Assembly (NCBI GenBank): GCA_001899805.1
Contig: MKWP01000016.1
Location: forward strand, 1-64,000
Reading direction: 5' to 3'
Source of the DNA: Lysobacterales bacterium 66-474
GTDB lineage: Bacteria > Pseudomonadota > Gammaproteobacteria > Xanthomonadales > Rhodanobacteraceae
Length of the DNA stretch: 64,000 nt
Within the stretch, counting starts at the first letter, position 1. Each line of letters opens with the position of its first letter. This document shows, piece by piece, positions 35,344 through 44,979 of the stretch. The position numbers and the translations under genes are program-made. The notes below the pieces were generated by a model. The model was not told where the DNA came from. It searched no databases and saw only the letters and a program-made list of their open reading frames with translations.

Positions 35344-35394
35344 CATCAAACCGTTGCTTCGCATCGGTTTGATCGCCCCCTTGACTCAAGGGGG
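35344..35394. terminator. Paired hairpins between the DUF2244 gene and ctaC
   Basis: Hairpin 1: ATCAAACCG (35344-35352) with CGGTTTGAT (35364-35372). Hairpin 2: perfect palindrome CCCCCTTGA-C-TCAAGGGGG (35375-35393). There is no T-run on either strand, so these may be a Rho-dependent end, an RNA-stabilising structure or a REP-type element rather than a classical terminator. Confidence 0.4.
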
Positions 35395-35426
35395 CAGGAT
35401 GCATGGTTGAAAGTCTTCGCAACCTT

Positions 35427-35927
35427 TCAACTCTCGCGCCAGCCACTGCGGCCGGACAGCAAGGCCTTCAACCATCGCGACAACTGCATCCTTTCGTCGT
35501 CGCCCAAACACACGCCCACTTCCTGCTCGTGTCCGTGCGCGGCCAGCACCACGTGATGGTGGCCATCGCCGCAGTCCAGCACGCGAACCCGCGTCCACGC
35601 CACCGGAAACGTGCGCACGGCACGCCCCTTCGCGGGAAGCTGCTCGATCCGGACCTGGTCCGTATCCAGCGTGATCCGTTCCCTGCGGCCCCCGTTGCGC
35701 CACACCAGCCAGAACGCGGTCGCGACCACCGGGATCTCGACCAGCGTGAACATCGGCGCGAACACGTCGCCCCCCCACGCCGCCAAGCCTGCCACCAACA
35801 GGGCCGCGACGCACACTTCCCACGTCAACCGGCGAACCTGCCTGCGATTGAGCGCGCGATTCGGCGCCAACAGCAGCGTCACCTGACCGGTTTCGGCTGC
35901 CACCGGAAGACGTGTGATCATGGGCAT
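35427..35927 (-). CDS. DUF2244 domain membrane protein
   Basis: 166 residues from the ATG at 35927; an ATG at 35921 is equally possible. Two close TM helices (EVCVAALLVAGLAAWGGDVF and MFTLVEIPVVATAFWLVW) are followed by a C-terminal soluble part with RITLDTDQVRIEQ and WLKALLSGRSGW, the DUF2244 pattern. Such genes commonly sit directly upstream of ctaC in alpha- and gammaproteobacteria, as here. Function unknown; the context suggests a link to oxidase biogenesis. Confidence 0.8.
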   Translation of the reverse strand: MPMITRLPVAAETGQVTLLLAPNRALNRRQVRRLTWEVCVAALLVAGLAAWGGDVFAPMFTLVEIPVVATAFWLVWRNGGRRERITLDTDQVRIEQLPAKGRAVRTFPVAWTRVRVLDCGDGHHHVVLAAHGHEQEVGVCLGDDERMQLSRWLKALLSGRSGWRES

Positions 35928-36017
35928 GCACGGTACCGCAATCCGGGAATCATACGGCCACGCGGCCACCGCAGCAAGAATAGGCGTGCCCAGGTCCATG
36001 ACTCGTGTCACGCATCA

Positions 36018-36046
36018 TTGGCTGCACGGGCGCCGCGACGTAGAAT
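36018..36046 (+). promoter_or_regulatory. Candidate sigma-70 promoter for putA
   Basis: TTGGCT (36018-36023), a 17-bp spacer, then TAGAAT (36041-36046). The predicted transcription start is about 20 nt before the putA ATG at 36074. Four of six -35 and five of six -10 positions match consensus. Confidence 0.4.
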
Positions 36047-36073
36047 GGGCGGTCGCGTTGCCAGACTCCGTCG

Positions 36074-39000
36074 ATGACCGAAATCCTCACCCCCGAGTTG
36101 CCCGCGCCGCCGGGACCGACGCGCGCGCGGATCACCGCTGCATGGAGCGGCAACGAATCCGGAGTGGTCGCGGCGCGGCTTGCCGAAGCCACGCTTCCCG
36201 CGAAGGAAAGCGAGGCCGTCGAGGCGCAAGCCGCGGCGCTGGTGTCGCGGGTGCGCGCGCGCGCGAGTGAACAAAGCGCGGTCGAATCCTTCATGCGCCA
36301 GTACGACCTTTCCAGCGAGGAAGGCGTGCTGCTGATGTGCGTCGCGGAAGCATTGCTGCGCATCCCCGATCGCCTCACCACCGACAAGCTGATCCGCGAC
36401 AAGCTGGGCGAAGCCGACTGGAAGAAGCACCTCGGCAGCAGCGATTCGCTGTTCGTGAACGCGTCCACGTGGGGCCTGATGCTGACCGGACACCTGGTGA
36501 ATCTTGCCGATGCCACCCGCGCCGATGCGCCGGGCGCATTCAAGCGCCTGATCGGACGCGCCGGCGAACCCGTGATCCGCCTCGCGGTGCGCCAGGCCAT
36601 GCGCATCATGGGCCATCAGTTCGTGATGGGGCGCACCATCGAGGAAGCGCTGGACCGCTCGGCCAAAGGTGACAACGCGAACTACCGCTATTCGTACGAC
36701 ATGCTCGGCGAGGCCGCCTTCACCGCGCCCGACGCCGCGCGTTACAAGAAGGCCTACCGCGACGCGATCCTCGCGCTCGGGGCGCGCGGGCCGTTCCCGA
36801 ACCTGCTCGACGCACCGTCGATCTCGGTGAAGTTGTCGGCGCTGCATCCGCGTTATGAGGTCGCCAAGCGCGCGCGCGCGCACGCGGAGCTGACGCCGGT
36901 GGTGCTGGAACTCGCGCAACTCGCCAAGGCACAGGGCATCGCGCTGACCATCGACGCCGAGGAAGCCGATCGGCTGGAACTGTCGCTCGAGGTGATGGAA
37001 GCGGTGTTCACGCATCCATCGCTTGAGGGTTGGAACGGGTTCGGGCTCGCGGTGCAGGCCTACCAGAAGCGTGCCCCGTTCGTGATCGACTGGCTGATCG
37101 AAACCGCGAAAGCGGCCAGGCGCCGCTGGTGCGTGCGGCTGGTCAAGGGCGCGTACTGGGATTCCGAAATCAAGCGCGCGCAGGAACTGGGTTTGTCCGG
37201 CTACCCGGTGTTCACCCGCAAACCCAACACCGACGTGTCCTACCTCGCCAACGCGCGGCGCATGCTCGATGCGGGTGCGGACGTGATCTACCCGCAATTC
37301 GCGACGCACAACGCACACACGATCGCGGCGATCCACCACATCGCGGGTGGACGTCCCTTCGAATTCCAGCGCCTGCACGGCATGGGCGCCGACCTGTACG
37401 CGGAAGTCGTGGGGCCGGATCACTGGAACGTGCCGTGCCGCGTGTACGCGCCGTGCGGCAGCCACGAAGACCTGCTGCCGTACCTGGTACGACGGCTGCT
37501 CGAGAACGGCGCCAACACCAGCTTCGTCAACCGCATCAGCGACGAGAAGCTGCCGATCCACGAACTGGTCGCCGATCCCTGCACCGAAGTGCGCGCGTTC
37601 GGCGCCGCGCACGGCGGCCGTTACCAGCATCCACGCATTCCCCTGCCGATCGACCTCTACGGCGCATTCCGGAAGAATTCCATGGGCGTCAACCTTGCCA
37701 ACGACGACGAACTGAAATCCCTGGCCGAGGCGGTGAACGCCAGGCGCGGCCCGTGGCATGCGGAACCGCTGGTGCCGGGCGCGCAATCCGCCCAGCCCCA
37801 ACGCGACGTCACCAGCCCTGCCGATCACCGTGTCGTGGTCGGCCACTCGCGCGACGCCGATGCGGCGACGTTGCTGCACGCGCTCGACAACGCGGTCGCC
37901 GCGCAAGCCGCGTGGGACGACACGCCGGCCGACGCACGCGCGAAGATCCTCGAACGCGCGGCCGACCTGATCGAACAGAACCGCGGCGAACTGATCGCGC
38001 TGTGCGTGCGCGAAGCCGGCAAAACCATTCCCGCCGCGATCGGCGAAATCCGCGAAGCCGCCGACATGTGCCGCTACTACGCGGCGATGGCGCGCAAGCT
38101 GTTCGGAAAACCCGAGGACCTGCCCGGCCCGACCGGCGAGTCCAACCAGTTGTTCCTGCGCGGGCGCGGCGTGTTCGTGTGCATTTCGCCGTGGAATTTC
38201 CCGCTGGCGATCTTCACCGGACAAGTCGCCGCCGGCCTCGCCTCCGGCAACGCGGTGATCTGCAAGCCCGCCGAACCCACTACATTGATCGGTTACATGG
38301 CGGTGAAACTGCTGCACCAGGCCGGCGTGCCCGAAAAGGTTTTGCAGTACGCGCCGTGCCGCGGTTCGGTAATCGGCAAGACGCTGCTGACGCGCGATGA
38401 AATCGCGGGCGTGTGCTTCACCGGTTCCACCGAAACCGCGTGGACCATCAACCGCACGCTGGCCGCACGCAATGCGCCGATCGCCGCGCTGATCGCCGAA
38501 ACCGGCGGCCAGAACGCGTTGATCGCGGACTCCTCCGCGCTGCCGGAGCAACTGGTCAAGGACGTGATGACCAGCGCGTTCGATTCCGCCGGCCAGCGCT
38601 GCTCGGCCGCACGGGTGCTGTTCGTGCAGGAAGACATCGCCGACCATGTGATCACCATGCTCAAGGGCGCGATGGACGAGTTGAAGGTCGGCGACCCGGC
38701 GCTGCTTTCGACCGACGTCGGTCCGGTGATCGACCAGCCTTCGTGCGCGTCGCTGGAAGAGCACGCGGAAGTGATGCGCGGCTCGGCCAGGTTGATCAAC
38801 ATGGCGAAACTCCCCGAAGGCGCCGAGCACGGCACCTTCTTCGCGCCGCGCGCCTACGAAATTCCGTCGATCAAGTTGCTGACCCGCGAAGTGTTCGGCC
38901 CCGCGCTGCACGTGGTGCGCTGGAAAGCCAGCGAACTCGACCAAGTGATCGATGCGATCAACGCGACCGGTTTCGGCCTCACGCTCGGCGTGCACAGCCG

Positions 39001-39238
39001 CATCGACGAAACCGTCGAACACATCCGGCGCCGTGCCAAGGTCGGAAATCTCTACGTCAACCGCAACCAGATCGGCGCGGTGGTCGGCGTGCAACCGTTC
39101 GGTGGTGAAAATCTTTCGGGCACCGGACCCAAGGCCGGCGGCCCGCACTATCTCCTGCGTTTCGCGACAGAGCGCACCTTCACCGTCAACACCACCGCGG
39201 CGGGCGGCAATGCGTCGTTGCTGACGCTGGAAGATTGA
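36074..39238 (+). CDS. putA: Bifunctional proline dehydrogenase / L-glutamate-gamma-semialdehyde dehydrogenase PutA
   Basis: 1054 residues. It converts proline to glutamate in two steps, with substrate channelling, at the inner membrane. The PRODH barrel spans about residues 180-470 (KLSALHPRYE, RLVKGAYWDSEI, FATHNAHTIAAI, EFQRLHGMGADLY). The aldehyde dehydrogenase domain spans about 560-1040, with ETGGQNALI and the nucleophile in GQRCSAAR (about 843). There is no N-terminal ribbon-helix-helix and no long C-terminal domain, so unlike the E. coli protein it should not repress its own gene. It stands alone, with no proline transporter adjacent. Confidence 0.96.
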   Translation: MTEILTPELPAPPGPTRARITAAWSGNESGVVAARLAEATLPAKESEAVEAQAAALVSRVRARASEQSAVESFMRQYDLSSEEGVLLMCVAEALLRIPDRLTTDKLIRDKLGEADWKKHLGSSDSLFVNASTWGLMLTGHLVNLADATRADAPGAFKRLIGRAGEPVIRLAVRQAMRIMGHQFVMGRTIEEALDRSAKGDNANYRYSYDMLGEAAFTAPDAARYKKAYRDAILALGARGPFPNLLDAPSISVKLSALHPRYEVAKRARAHAELTPVVLELAQLAKAQGIALTIDAEEADRLELSLEVMEAVFTHPSLEGWNGFGLAVQAYQKRAPFVIDWLIETAKAARRRWCVRLVKGAYWDSEIKRAQELGLSGYPVFTRKPNTDVSYLANARRMLDAGADVIYPQFATHNAHTIAAIHHIAGGRPFEFQRLHGMGADLYAEVVGPDHWNVPCRVYAPCGSHEDLLPYLVRRLLENGANTSFVNRISDEKLPIHELVADPCTEVRAFGAAHGGRYQHPRIPLPIDLYGAFRKNSMGVNLANDDELKSLAEAVNARRGPWHAEPLVPGAQSAQPQRDVTSPADHRVVVGHSRDADAATLLHALDNAVAAQAAWDDTPADARAKILERAADLIEQNRGELIALCVREAGKTIPAAIGEIREAADMCRYYAAMARKLFGKPEDLPGPTGESNQLFLRGRGVFVCISPWNFPLAIFTGQVAAGLASGNAVICKPAEPTTLIGYMAVKLLHQAGVPEKVLQYAPCRGSVIGKTLLTRDEIAGVCFTGSTETAWTINRTLAARNAPIAALIAETGGQNALIADSSALPEQLVKDVMTSAFDSAGQRCSAARVLFVQEDIADHVITMLKGAMDELKVGDPALLSTDVGPVIDQPSCASLEEHAEVMRGSARLINMAKLPEGAEHGTFFAPRAYEIPSIKLLTREVFGPALHVVRWKASELDQVIDAINATGFGLTLGVHSRIDETVEHIRRRAKVGNLYVNRNQIGAVVGVQPFGGENLSGTGPKAGGPHYLLRFATERTFTVNTTAAGGNASLLTLED

Positions 39239-39420
39239 CGATTGCGGCAACCAACGAGACGTTAACGCCGTTCATTCACGACGCGTTCGGATTTCCCGCT
39301 CAAACCGACCTGCGCCTGAATCGGCGCGCCGCGCAGGGTTGCGCGTGTGTTGCGTACCTCGTTACGGTCGAATGTACGGCGCGTGTCAACGCCGTGCATT
39401 TCGCCGATGAGGACCACGCA

Positions 39421-39855
39421 ATGATTGGACGAATCAAACGTACAGGTGTCGCGGCCGCCGTGTCGCTGGCCATCGCCATGTTGGCGCCCGCCGCGCTCGC
39501 GCAAACCCAACCCGCCCCGCAGCAGGCTCCGCCCCAGGGCAACGCCGCTGCACCGCAAGCCGCCAATACCGGACCGGCTCCGAACGACACGGAACTGAAG
39601 AACTTCGCGGATGCCGCGCTGGACGTGCAGGGCATCAAGCAATCGATGCAACCCCAGATCGCCTCCGCGCCGACCGCGGACGCCCGCACCAAACTGCAAG
39701 CTCAGGCCGAAAAGAAGATGGAGGCTGCAGTCGAAAGCCACCGGCTGTCGCCCAAGCGCTACATGCAGATCGCGACCCTTGCGCAAACGGACAGCAATGT
39801 CCGGGTCAAGGTCCAGAACCTGATGTCGCCGCCACCGCCGCCATCAAAACCGTAA
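39421..39855 (+). CDS. DUF4168 periplasmic protein
   Basis: 144 residues. Signal peptide (VAAAVSLAIAMLAPAALAQ), a Gln/Ala/Pro linker, then the DUF4168 helical region with LKNFADAALDVQGI and the closing HRLSPKRYMQIATLAQTD motif. Function unknown; the family is widespread as small envelope proteins. It is transcribed in the same direction as putA, but a 180-nt gap suggests its own promoter. A hairpin terminator follows. Confidence 0.85.
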   Translation: MIGRIKRTGVAAAVSLAIAMLAPAALAQTQPAPQQAPPQGNAAAPQAANTGPAPNDTELKNFADAALDVQGIKQSMQPQIASAPTADARTKLQAQAEKKMEAAVESHRLSPKRYMQIATLAQTDSNVRVKVQNLMSPPPPPSKP

Positions 39856-39894
39856 GACACCTGGATTTCACGATACCGATGTCGCCATGGACAG

Positions 39895-39919
39895 AAACCC
39901 CGCCATGAAGGCGGGGTTT
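39895..39919. terminator. Intrinsic terminator between the DUF4168 gene and fadL (bidirectional)
   Basis: Perfect 10-bp stem AAACCCCGCC (39895-39904) and GGCGGGGTTT (39910-39919), loop ATGAA. A T-rich tract follows on the plus strand (CCGTTTTG), and TTTCTGT on the minus strand. It separates two convergent genes. Confidence 0.88.
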
Positions 39920-39949
39920 CCGTTTTGCCGCAGGTGCCGGGCGATGCGC

Positions 39950-41311
39950 TCAGAACTTGTACTGCATCGAAATCCCGAACAGGTCGCCGGAGTTGTCGAA
40001 ACTGCCGACCAGATGGTCGCCGGTGGCGCTGATGTCGTTGACGTTGCCGTTGTTGACGAACAGGTGCGTGTAGCCGATGTCGAAACGCAGGTTCTGCACC
40101 GGCGTATAACCCGCGCCCACCGAGATCCATTTGCGCCCGCCATCGGGAATCCGCGGATCACGCGAGAAGTCGCGGGTCGGGGTCTGGTCGTAGGCCACTC
40201 CCCCGCGCAAGGTCCAGGTGTCGCTCAACCTGTAGTCCATGCCGACCGAACCGAACCAGGTGTTCTTCCAGCCGTAGTACTGGTTGATGTCGGGCTGGTA
40301 GGGATTGGCGAAGTCGATCGCGAGGTGGCTGAAGGAACTCCAGCCCGTCCAGCCGAGTTCCGCGCCCCACGACACCGGACCCAGGGTCTTGTGCCAGTAA
40401 CTCAACGAGGCGGTCGCCGGGGTGGCGAACTGGCCGCTGCCCGAGGTGTTCTGGAACAGCGGAGGCACCCCCGGTTGCGAGAGCACGAATTGCACGCTGG
40501 CCGGCACCGTGAAATAGGCCTGGCCGGTGAAGTTGTGGTTGATCTTGGCGTGGTAGGCGAGCGCCACGGTGTCCTGCGTGGTCGGCTTCCACTCCGCACC
40601 GATCGCCCAACCCCATTTCCAATTGTCGCCGCGGATGCGGACCGCACCATCGGCCGACTGCGGCAGGAAGGTGGGCGCCAGGCTGAAGGGCGGCGCCGCC
40701 AGCACAGCACCGAAGTTGACGGCGTTGCCGAGGTCGATGGTGGTCTTCTGCGCGATCACCGAAAAGCCCAGCGAGAACTGCGGATTGATCGCCCAGGCCA
40801 CCGAACCCGTGAAGTCGATCGACTTCACGCTGGTCTTCAACGCCTGGTAGCGTCCCACCCAGCCGGCGTTGTATTCGGTGGCGAGCCCGAACGGCGCGTT
40901 GACGCCGAAACCGAGCCGCCAATTGGGCGCGATCGGCGCGATGAAGCTGATCGCCGGCACCGGGTGCACGCCGCCGCCGTTGCCGCCGTTGCCACCGGAA
41001 AGCGGTTGCCCGATTGCATCGGTGCCGCCGCCGTGGAATTGCGTGCTGACGTTGATCGCGGTGGCGTCGATCTGCACCGCGTAGGTGTCGAAATCGACCA
41101 TGGCCGCGGGGTTGTTCATCACCACCGAGGCATCATTGCCGGCGGCTTCGCGCCCGGCGTAGGCACGGCCCATCGCCTGCACGGTGTTTTCACTGATCTG
41201 GAACCCGGATGCGGACGCCGTCGGGCTGACCAGCGCGCCGGCCACGGCGACACTCAGGGCCGCAAGTGCGAGGCCGGCCAGCCTCGCCGCGGAAATCGGT
41301 TGGTTGCTCAT
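39950..41311 (-). CDS. fadL: FadL-type long-chain fatty acid outer-membrane transporter (OmpP1/FadL/TodX family)
   Basis: 453 residues. The ATG at 41311 is followed by a signal peptide (AGLALAALSVAVAGALVSPT). The mature N-terminus ASGFQISENTVQAMGRAYAG is the FadL hatch signature (with the NPAAM turn), and the barrel ends with an aromatic residue (SMQYKF). The likely substrates are long-chain fatty acids or other hydrophobic compounds. A clean palindrome 70 bp upstream is the probable operator. It stands alone, convergent with the DUF4168 gene. Confidence 0.93.
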   Translation of the reverse strand: MSNQPISAARLAGLALAALSVAVAGALVSPTASASGFQISENTVQAMGRAYAGREAAGNDASVVMNNPAAMVDFDTYAVQIDATAINVSTQFHGGGTDAIGQPLSGGNGGNGGGVHPVPAISFIAPIAPNWRLGFGVNAPFGLATEYNAGWVGRYQALKTSVKSIDFTGSVAWAINPQFSLGFSVIAQKTTIDLGNAVNFGAVLAAPPFSLAPTFLPQSADGAVRIRGDNWKWGWAIGAEWKPTTQDTVALAYHAKINHNFTGQAYFTVPASVQFVLSQPGVPPLFQNTSGSGQFATPATASLSYWHKTLGPVSWGAELGWTGWSSFSHLAIDFANPYQPDINQYYGWKNTWFGSVGMDYRLSDTWTLRGGVAYDQTPTRDFSRDPRIPDGGRKWISVGAGYTPVQNLRFDIGYTHLFVNNGNVNDISATGDHLVGSFDNSGDLFGISMQYKF

Positions 41312-41380
41312 CGATGCATCTCCAGTCGTGGGTGCGTCTTGGGGTGGTAGGCCATCCGGCCTTGCATGCATATTCCGTCG

Positions 41381-41398
41381 TTCATACGTTTGTATGAA
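41381..41398. promoter_or_regulatory. Palindromic operator candidate upstream of fadL (TetR-like)
   Basis: TTCATAC-GTTT-GTATGAA, a perfect 7-bp inverted repeat with a 4-bp spacer, 70 bp upstream of the fadL ATG. The size and symmetry fit a TetR-family fatty-acid regulator (PsrA/FadR-like). No regulator gene is adjacent. Confidence 0.5.
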
Positions 41399-41528
41399 TT
41401 TCGTTACGGCGACTATGGCATTCTGGCAGGGCTTGCGCAAGTACACAGATCAAGTCCCCGCCGGTCCGATGTTGCGGCCCGTACATGCGGGTTCCCTATA
41501 CTGGGGCGTCCGCCACACGCCCTTGCTC

Positions 41529-44500
41529 ATGCCCACAGCCAAACCCCGCCGCCGGCCGCCGCTTGCCAAGTCGCTGCTCCTGTTCCTGCCTTCGCTGGTC
41601 GCGGTTTCGATCGCGATCTGGATTCCATCGTCCTACGAACGCTACGCCCTGCTGCCCCTGCTGATCGGCGCGTCGTTGTCGATGGCGGCGGCTTGTCACG
41701 CGATCGGTTTCGGTTGCGAACCAAGCTTCACGCGCACCGTGTTGCGACGCGGTCCCGCGCACCTGATCGCACTGGCGATCTACACCGCCGTCGTGTTCGT
41801 GCTGACCGCGTGGCCGCTGCTGGCGTTGTCGCGCGCGCCGTCGCTGGCGGCCTCGCTGGGACTCGCCGCAGCGCTGGTGATCGTGCTGATGGTGTTGTGG
41901 CGCTTGTGGCCTGCATTCGGGCTGGTTTTCGAGTGGGACGATGCATTTCCCGCCAGCGCCGAACACTCGTGGATCATCGCCGCGTTGGCGCGCAGCCTGC
42001 GCTTCGCGCGGCACCTGACCGGCAGCCACGACCTGTTCCTGACGCACTTCCTGCCGGCGTCGCTGGCACAACTGGTGATCGCGTTCGGCGCGCTGACGCT
42101 GGCCGGCATCGGCGCCGACCTGCCCGATGAAATCCGCACCGCCATGTTGTTCCTGTACGCGGTACTGGTGTTGCCCGTGTGTTCGCTGGTGGTCGCCAAC
42201 CGCACCTTGCGGGTGTTGTTCGGCGGACGCAGCCGGCGCGCGACGCCAGCGGGCGCGCCCTCGTCGCCGCCTCCGGCCGACGCCGAACCGCCGGGCGACG
42301 GCGATGCCAGTGCCCGTCATTTCGACGACGTGCCGCCGGCCACCGAATCCTCCCCGCCTGCCGAACCCGCGCTGCCGCAATCCTTGCTCGACGAAGGTGT
42401 GCTGGCCGCGGTGCGCGCGGGCGACCCCGGTGCAACTGGCGAGTGGCTCGCGCGCGGCGCGAGTCCCGATGCCGCGCCGCCCGCCGGTGCGCGCGACCAG
42501 CGTTCCGCGCTGACCCTGGCGGCCGAACTGCCGGACACCCGCCTGTTGCGCGCCTTGATCGGCAAGGGCGCGCGGGTGAACCACGCGCACGCGGGGCTTA
42601 CGCCGTTGCTGGCCGCGACCCGCTGCTGCACGCAGGGGCGTCCGGAAACGGTCACCACGCTGATCGCCAATGGCGCGGATCCCGCACTGGCCGACGCCGA
42701 CGGCAACACCCCGCTGCACCACGCGGCGTTGTGCGCGGAACCGGCGATAGCGGCGATCCTGATCGACGCGCAGGCTCCGCTGGAAGCGCGCAACCGCAAC
42801 CAGGCCACGCCGCTTGCGGTCGCCGCCGGCACGGCGAACTGGCCGTTGCTGCGCTTCCTCGTCGATCACGGCGCACGCCCGGATGCCGCGCTGCCCGCCG
42901 CGGCCGGCATCGCCGACGACGATCCCGAGGGCGTGCGCATCCTGCTGAAGCACAAGGCCAACATCAATGCGGTCGATGCGCTGGGCCGCAGCGCGCTGCT
43001 GCAAGCGGCGCGCGAGGACCACGCCGATGTCGCGCGCCTGCTGCTGGAGGCCGGCGCCGACGCGACCCTCGCCGACCGCTACGGCACCACGCCCTTGATG
43101 GAGGCCGCGCGCGCAGGCGCCACCGAAGTCGTGAACCTGCTCGCCGCGCAGCGCCCCGACGTGCACGCCGTCGACCAGCACGGCCGCAGCGCGTTGATCC
43201 TGGCCTGCCAGTCGCCGCGCGTGAACGCCGAATGCCTGCGCGCGCTGCTGGCGCTGGGCGCCGATCCGCAACGCAAGGGCGGCGACGGTCGCAGCGCGAT
43301 CGAACACGCCATCGGCGCCGGACGCTGGGACCTGGTCGCGCTGCTCGATCCTGCCGCGCCGCTGCCCGCCAGCCACGCGCACGGCAGCCAGCCCGAAGCG
43401 GGCGCGGATACGCCCGCGCACCTGCTCGATGCCCTGCGCTTCGGGCACTGGACCGTGGTCGCACGTTTCGCCGAACGCGCGCGATCATGGCCCGTGACCG
43501 AACTCGCGGCGTTGTATCTCGACCTCGCCGACCACGCCGAGGCGGCGCCGCGGGCATGGCTGCTCGAACATGGCCTGGCCGCCGAAGCGTGCCTCGACGA
43601 CGGCAGCCGCCTGTTCGACGCCCTGCTCGAGCACTTGCCCGAATCCTCGTCGGCATTGCGGCAGTTGCTGGACGCCGGCGCGACTCCGGCGGGCGCGGGA
43701 CGTTTCGCCGGCGCGCTGGCGCGGCTGGACGATTCGCCCGCCGGCGCATCGTTCGCACTGGCCCTGCTGGAGCGCGGCGCCGACCCCTTCGGCACCGATC
43801 GCGAAGGTCGCGCGCCCCTGCATCACGCCAGCCGCCCCGCGCTGCTGCCGGTATTGCAGGCCTTGCTCGCGCGTGGCGCGGACCCGAACGTGCGCGACCG
43901 CGCCGGCGCCACGCCGCTGCATGTGGCACTGGACGGCAAGCCGGACGCCGCCCTGCCGTCGATCAAGGCGCTGATCGCGCACGGTGCCGATCCGGAAAGC
44001 CCCGCGGCCAGCGGCGAAACGCCGCTCGGCCTCGCGCTGGCGCGCGGCGCGACGCAGCTCGAATACTGGCTGCGCTGGAACGGCTGGAGCCTGCCGAAGC
44101 GTCCCTTGCGCGACACCGACCTGCCCGCCGCCGCCGCCGACCCCGATGCGGTCGCGCGCCTGCTCGAGCTCGGCCTGCCTGTCGACAGCCGCGACGAGCG
44201 CGGCGCCACCGCGCTGCTGCGCGCGAGCGGCGCCGGCGCGTTGCAGAGCGTGCAGCGCCTGCTGGCCGCGCACGCCGATCCGGAAATCGTGGTGGACACC
44301 GGCGCCTCGCCGTTGTCCGCCGCGGTCAGCGCGCGCCATCCCGACATCGTGCGCGCACTGGTGGCAGCCGGCGTGCCGGTCGATCGCCGCCACGCCGACG
44401 GCGTCACCGCGTTGATGATCGCCGCCGCGCTCGGCCACGCCGACATGCTGGCCGTCCTGCGCGAACTCGGCGCGCACCCGGAACTCGTCGACGCGGGCGG

Positions 44501-44978
44501 GCACACCGCGCTGCACGCGGCCGCGCGCTTCTGTTTCGACAGCCGCGACAGCCTGCGCTGCCACCGCTTGCTGGCGGCGCTGCTCGCGGACAACCCGTCG
44601 GTGAACGCGGCCGACCAGCATGGCGTCACGCCGTTGCTGATGCTGCTGGGCGTGCACGTCAAGCCCGGCGCGGACTGCGACGGCACCCATCTCGGCGCGC
44701 TGTTGCCGGCGCTGCTCGACGCGAATGCGGAGATCGGGCACGCCGACGAACACGGCGTCACCGCGCTGCACGCCTGCGCGATGCACGCGCTGTTCGAACC
44801 CGCCCGCGTGCTGCTGGCGCGCGGCGCCGACCGCGCCGCCCTCGACTGCATGCAACGCACGCCGGCCGAGGTCGCGCGGGTGCTGGGTTACGTCGATCTC
44901 GCGCTCGAACTGTCGCCGCGCCGCAGCGCGCCGCTCAATGCACAGGTGGTGACGCCGCTGATGACGCATCCGGAGTAG
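41529..44978 (+). CDS. Large membrane-anchored ankyrin-repeat protein
   Basis: 1149 residues. The ATG at 41529 gives a natural start to a hydrophobic domain; an upstream ATG at 41469 is possible. About six TM helices occupy residues 15-230 (SLLLFLPSLVAVSIAIWIPS, FLTHFLPASLAQLVIAFGAL). After a disordered Pro/Ala linker, ankyrin repeats run from about residue 300 to the end (for example DADGNTPLHHAAL, LGRSALLQAAREDHADVARL, DRAGATPLHVALDG). A middle section at about 610-740 diverges. Ankyrin repeats bind protein partners; here they would face the cytoplasm if the helix count is even. Function unknown. It lies divergent from fadL. Confidence 0.85.
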   Translation: MPTAKPRRRPPLAKSLLLFLPSLVAVSIAIWIPSSYERYALLPLLIGASLSMAAACHAIGFGCEPSFTRTVLRRGPAHLIALAIYTAVVFVLTAWPLLALSRAPSLAASLGLAAALVIVLMVLWRLWPAFGLVFEWDDAFPASAEHSWIIAALARSLRFARHLTGSHDLFLTHFLPASLAQLVIAFGALTLAGIGADLPDEIRTAMLFLYAVLVLPVCSLVVANRTLRVLFGGRSRRATPAGAPSSPPPADAEPPGDGDASARHFDDVPPATESSPPAEPALPQSLLDEGVLAAVRAGDPGATGEWLARGASPDAAPPAGARDQRSALTLAAELPDTRLLRALIGKGARVNHAHAGLTPLLAATRCCTQGRPETVTTLIANGADPALADADGNTPLHHAALCAEPAIAAILIDAQAPLEARNRNQATPLAVAAGTANWPLLRFLVDHGARPDAALPAAAGIADDDPEGVRILLKHKANINAVDALGRSALLQAAREDHADVARLLLEAGADATLADRYGTTPLMEAARAGATEVVNLLAAQRPDVHAVDQHGRSALILACQSPRVNAECLRALLALGADPQRKGGDGRSAIEHAIGAGRWDLVALLDPAAPLPASHAHGSQPEAGADTPAHLLDALRFGHWTVVARFAERARSWPVTELAALYLDLADHAEAAPRAWLLEHGLAAEACLDDGSRLFDALLEHLPESSSALRQLLDAGATPAGAGRFAGALARLDDSPAGASFALALLERGADPFGTDREGRAPLHHASRPALLPVLQALLARGADPNVRDRAGATPLHVALDGKPDAALPSIKALIAHGADPESPAASGETPLGLALARGATQLEYWLRWNGWSLPKRPLRDTDLPAAAADPDAVARLLELGLPVDSRDERGATALLRASGAGALQSVQRLLAAHADPEIVVDTGASPLSAAVSARHPDIVRALVAAGVPVDRRHADGVTALMIAAALGHADMLAVLRELGAHPELVDAGGHTALHAAARFCFDSRDSLRCHRLLAALLADNPSVNAADQHGVTPLLMLLGVHVKPGADCDGTHLGALLPALLDANAEIGHADEHGVTALHACAMHALFEPARVLLARGADRAALDCMQRTPAEVARVLGYVDLALELSPRRSAPLNAQVVTPLMTHPE

Positions 44979-44979
44979 T

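Noticed and set aside
36008-39250. Frame antisense to all of putA
   Set aside because: putA has complete catalytic motifs on the plus strand; the antisense product has no family features.
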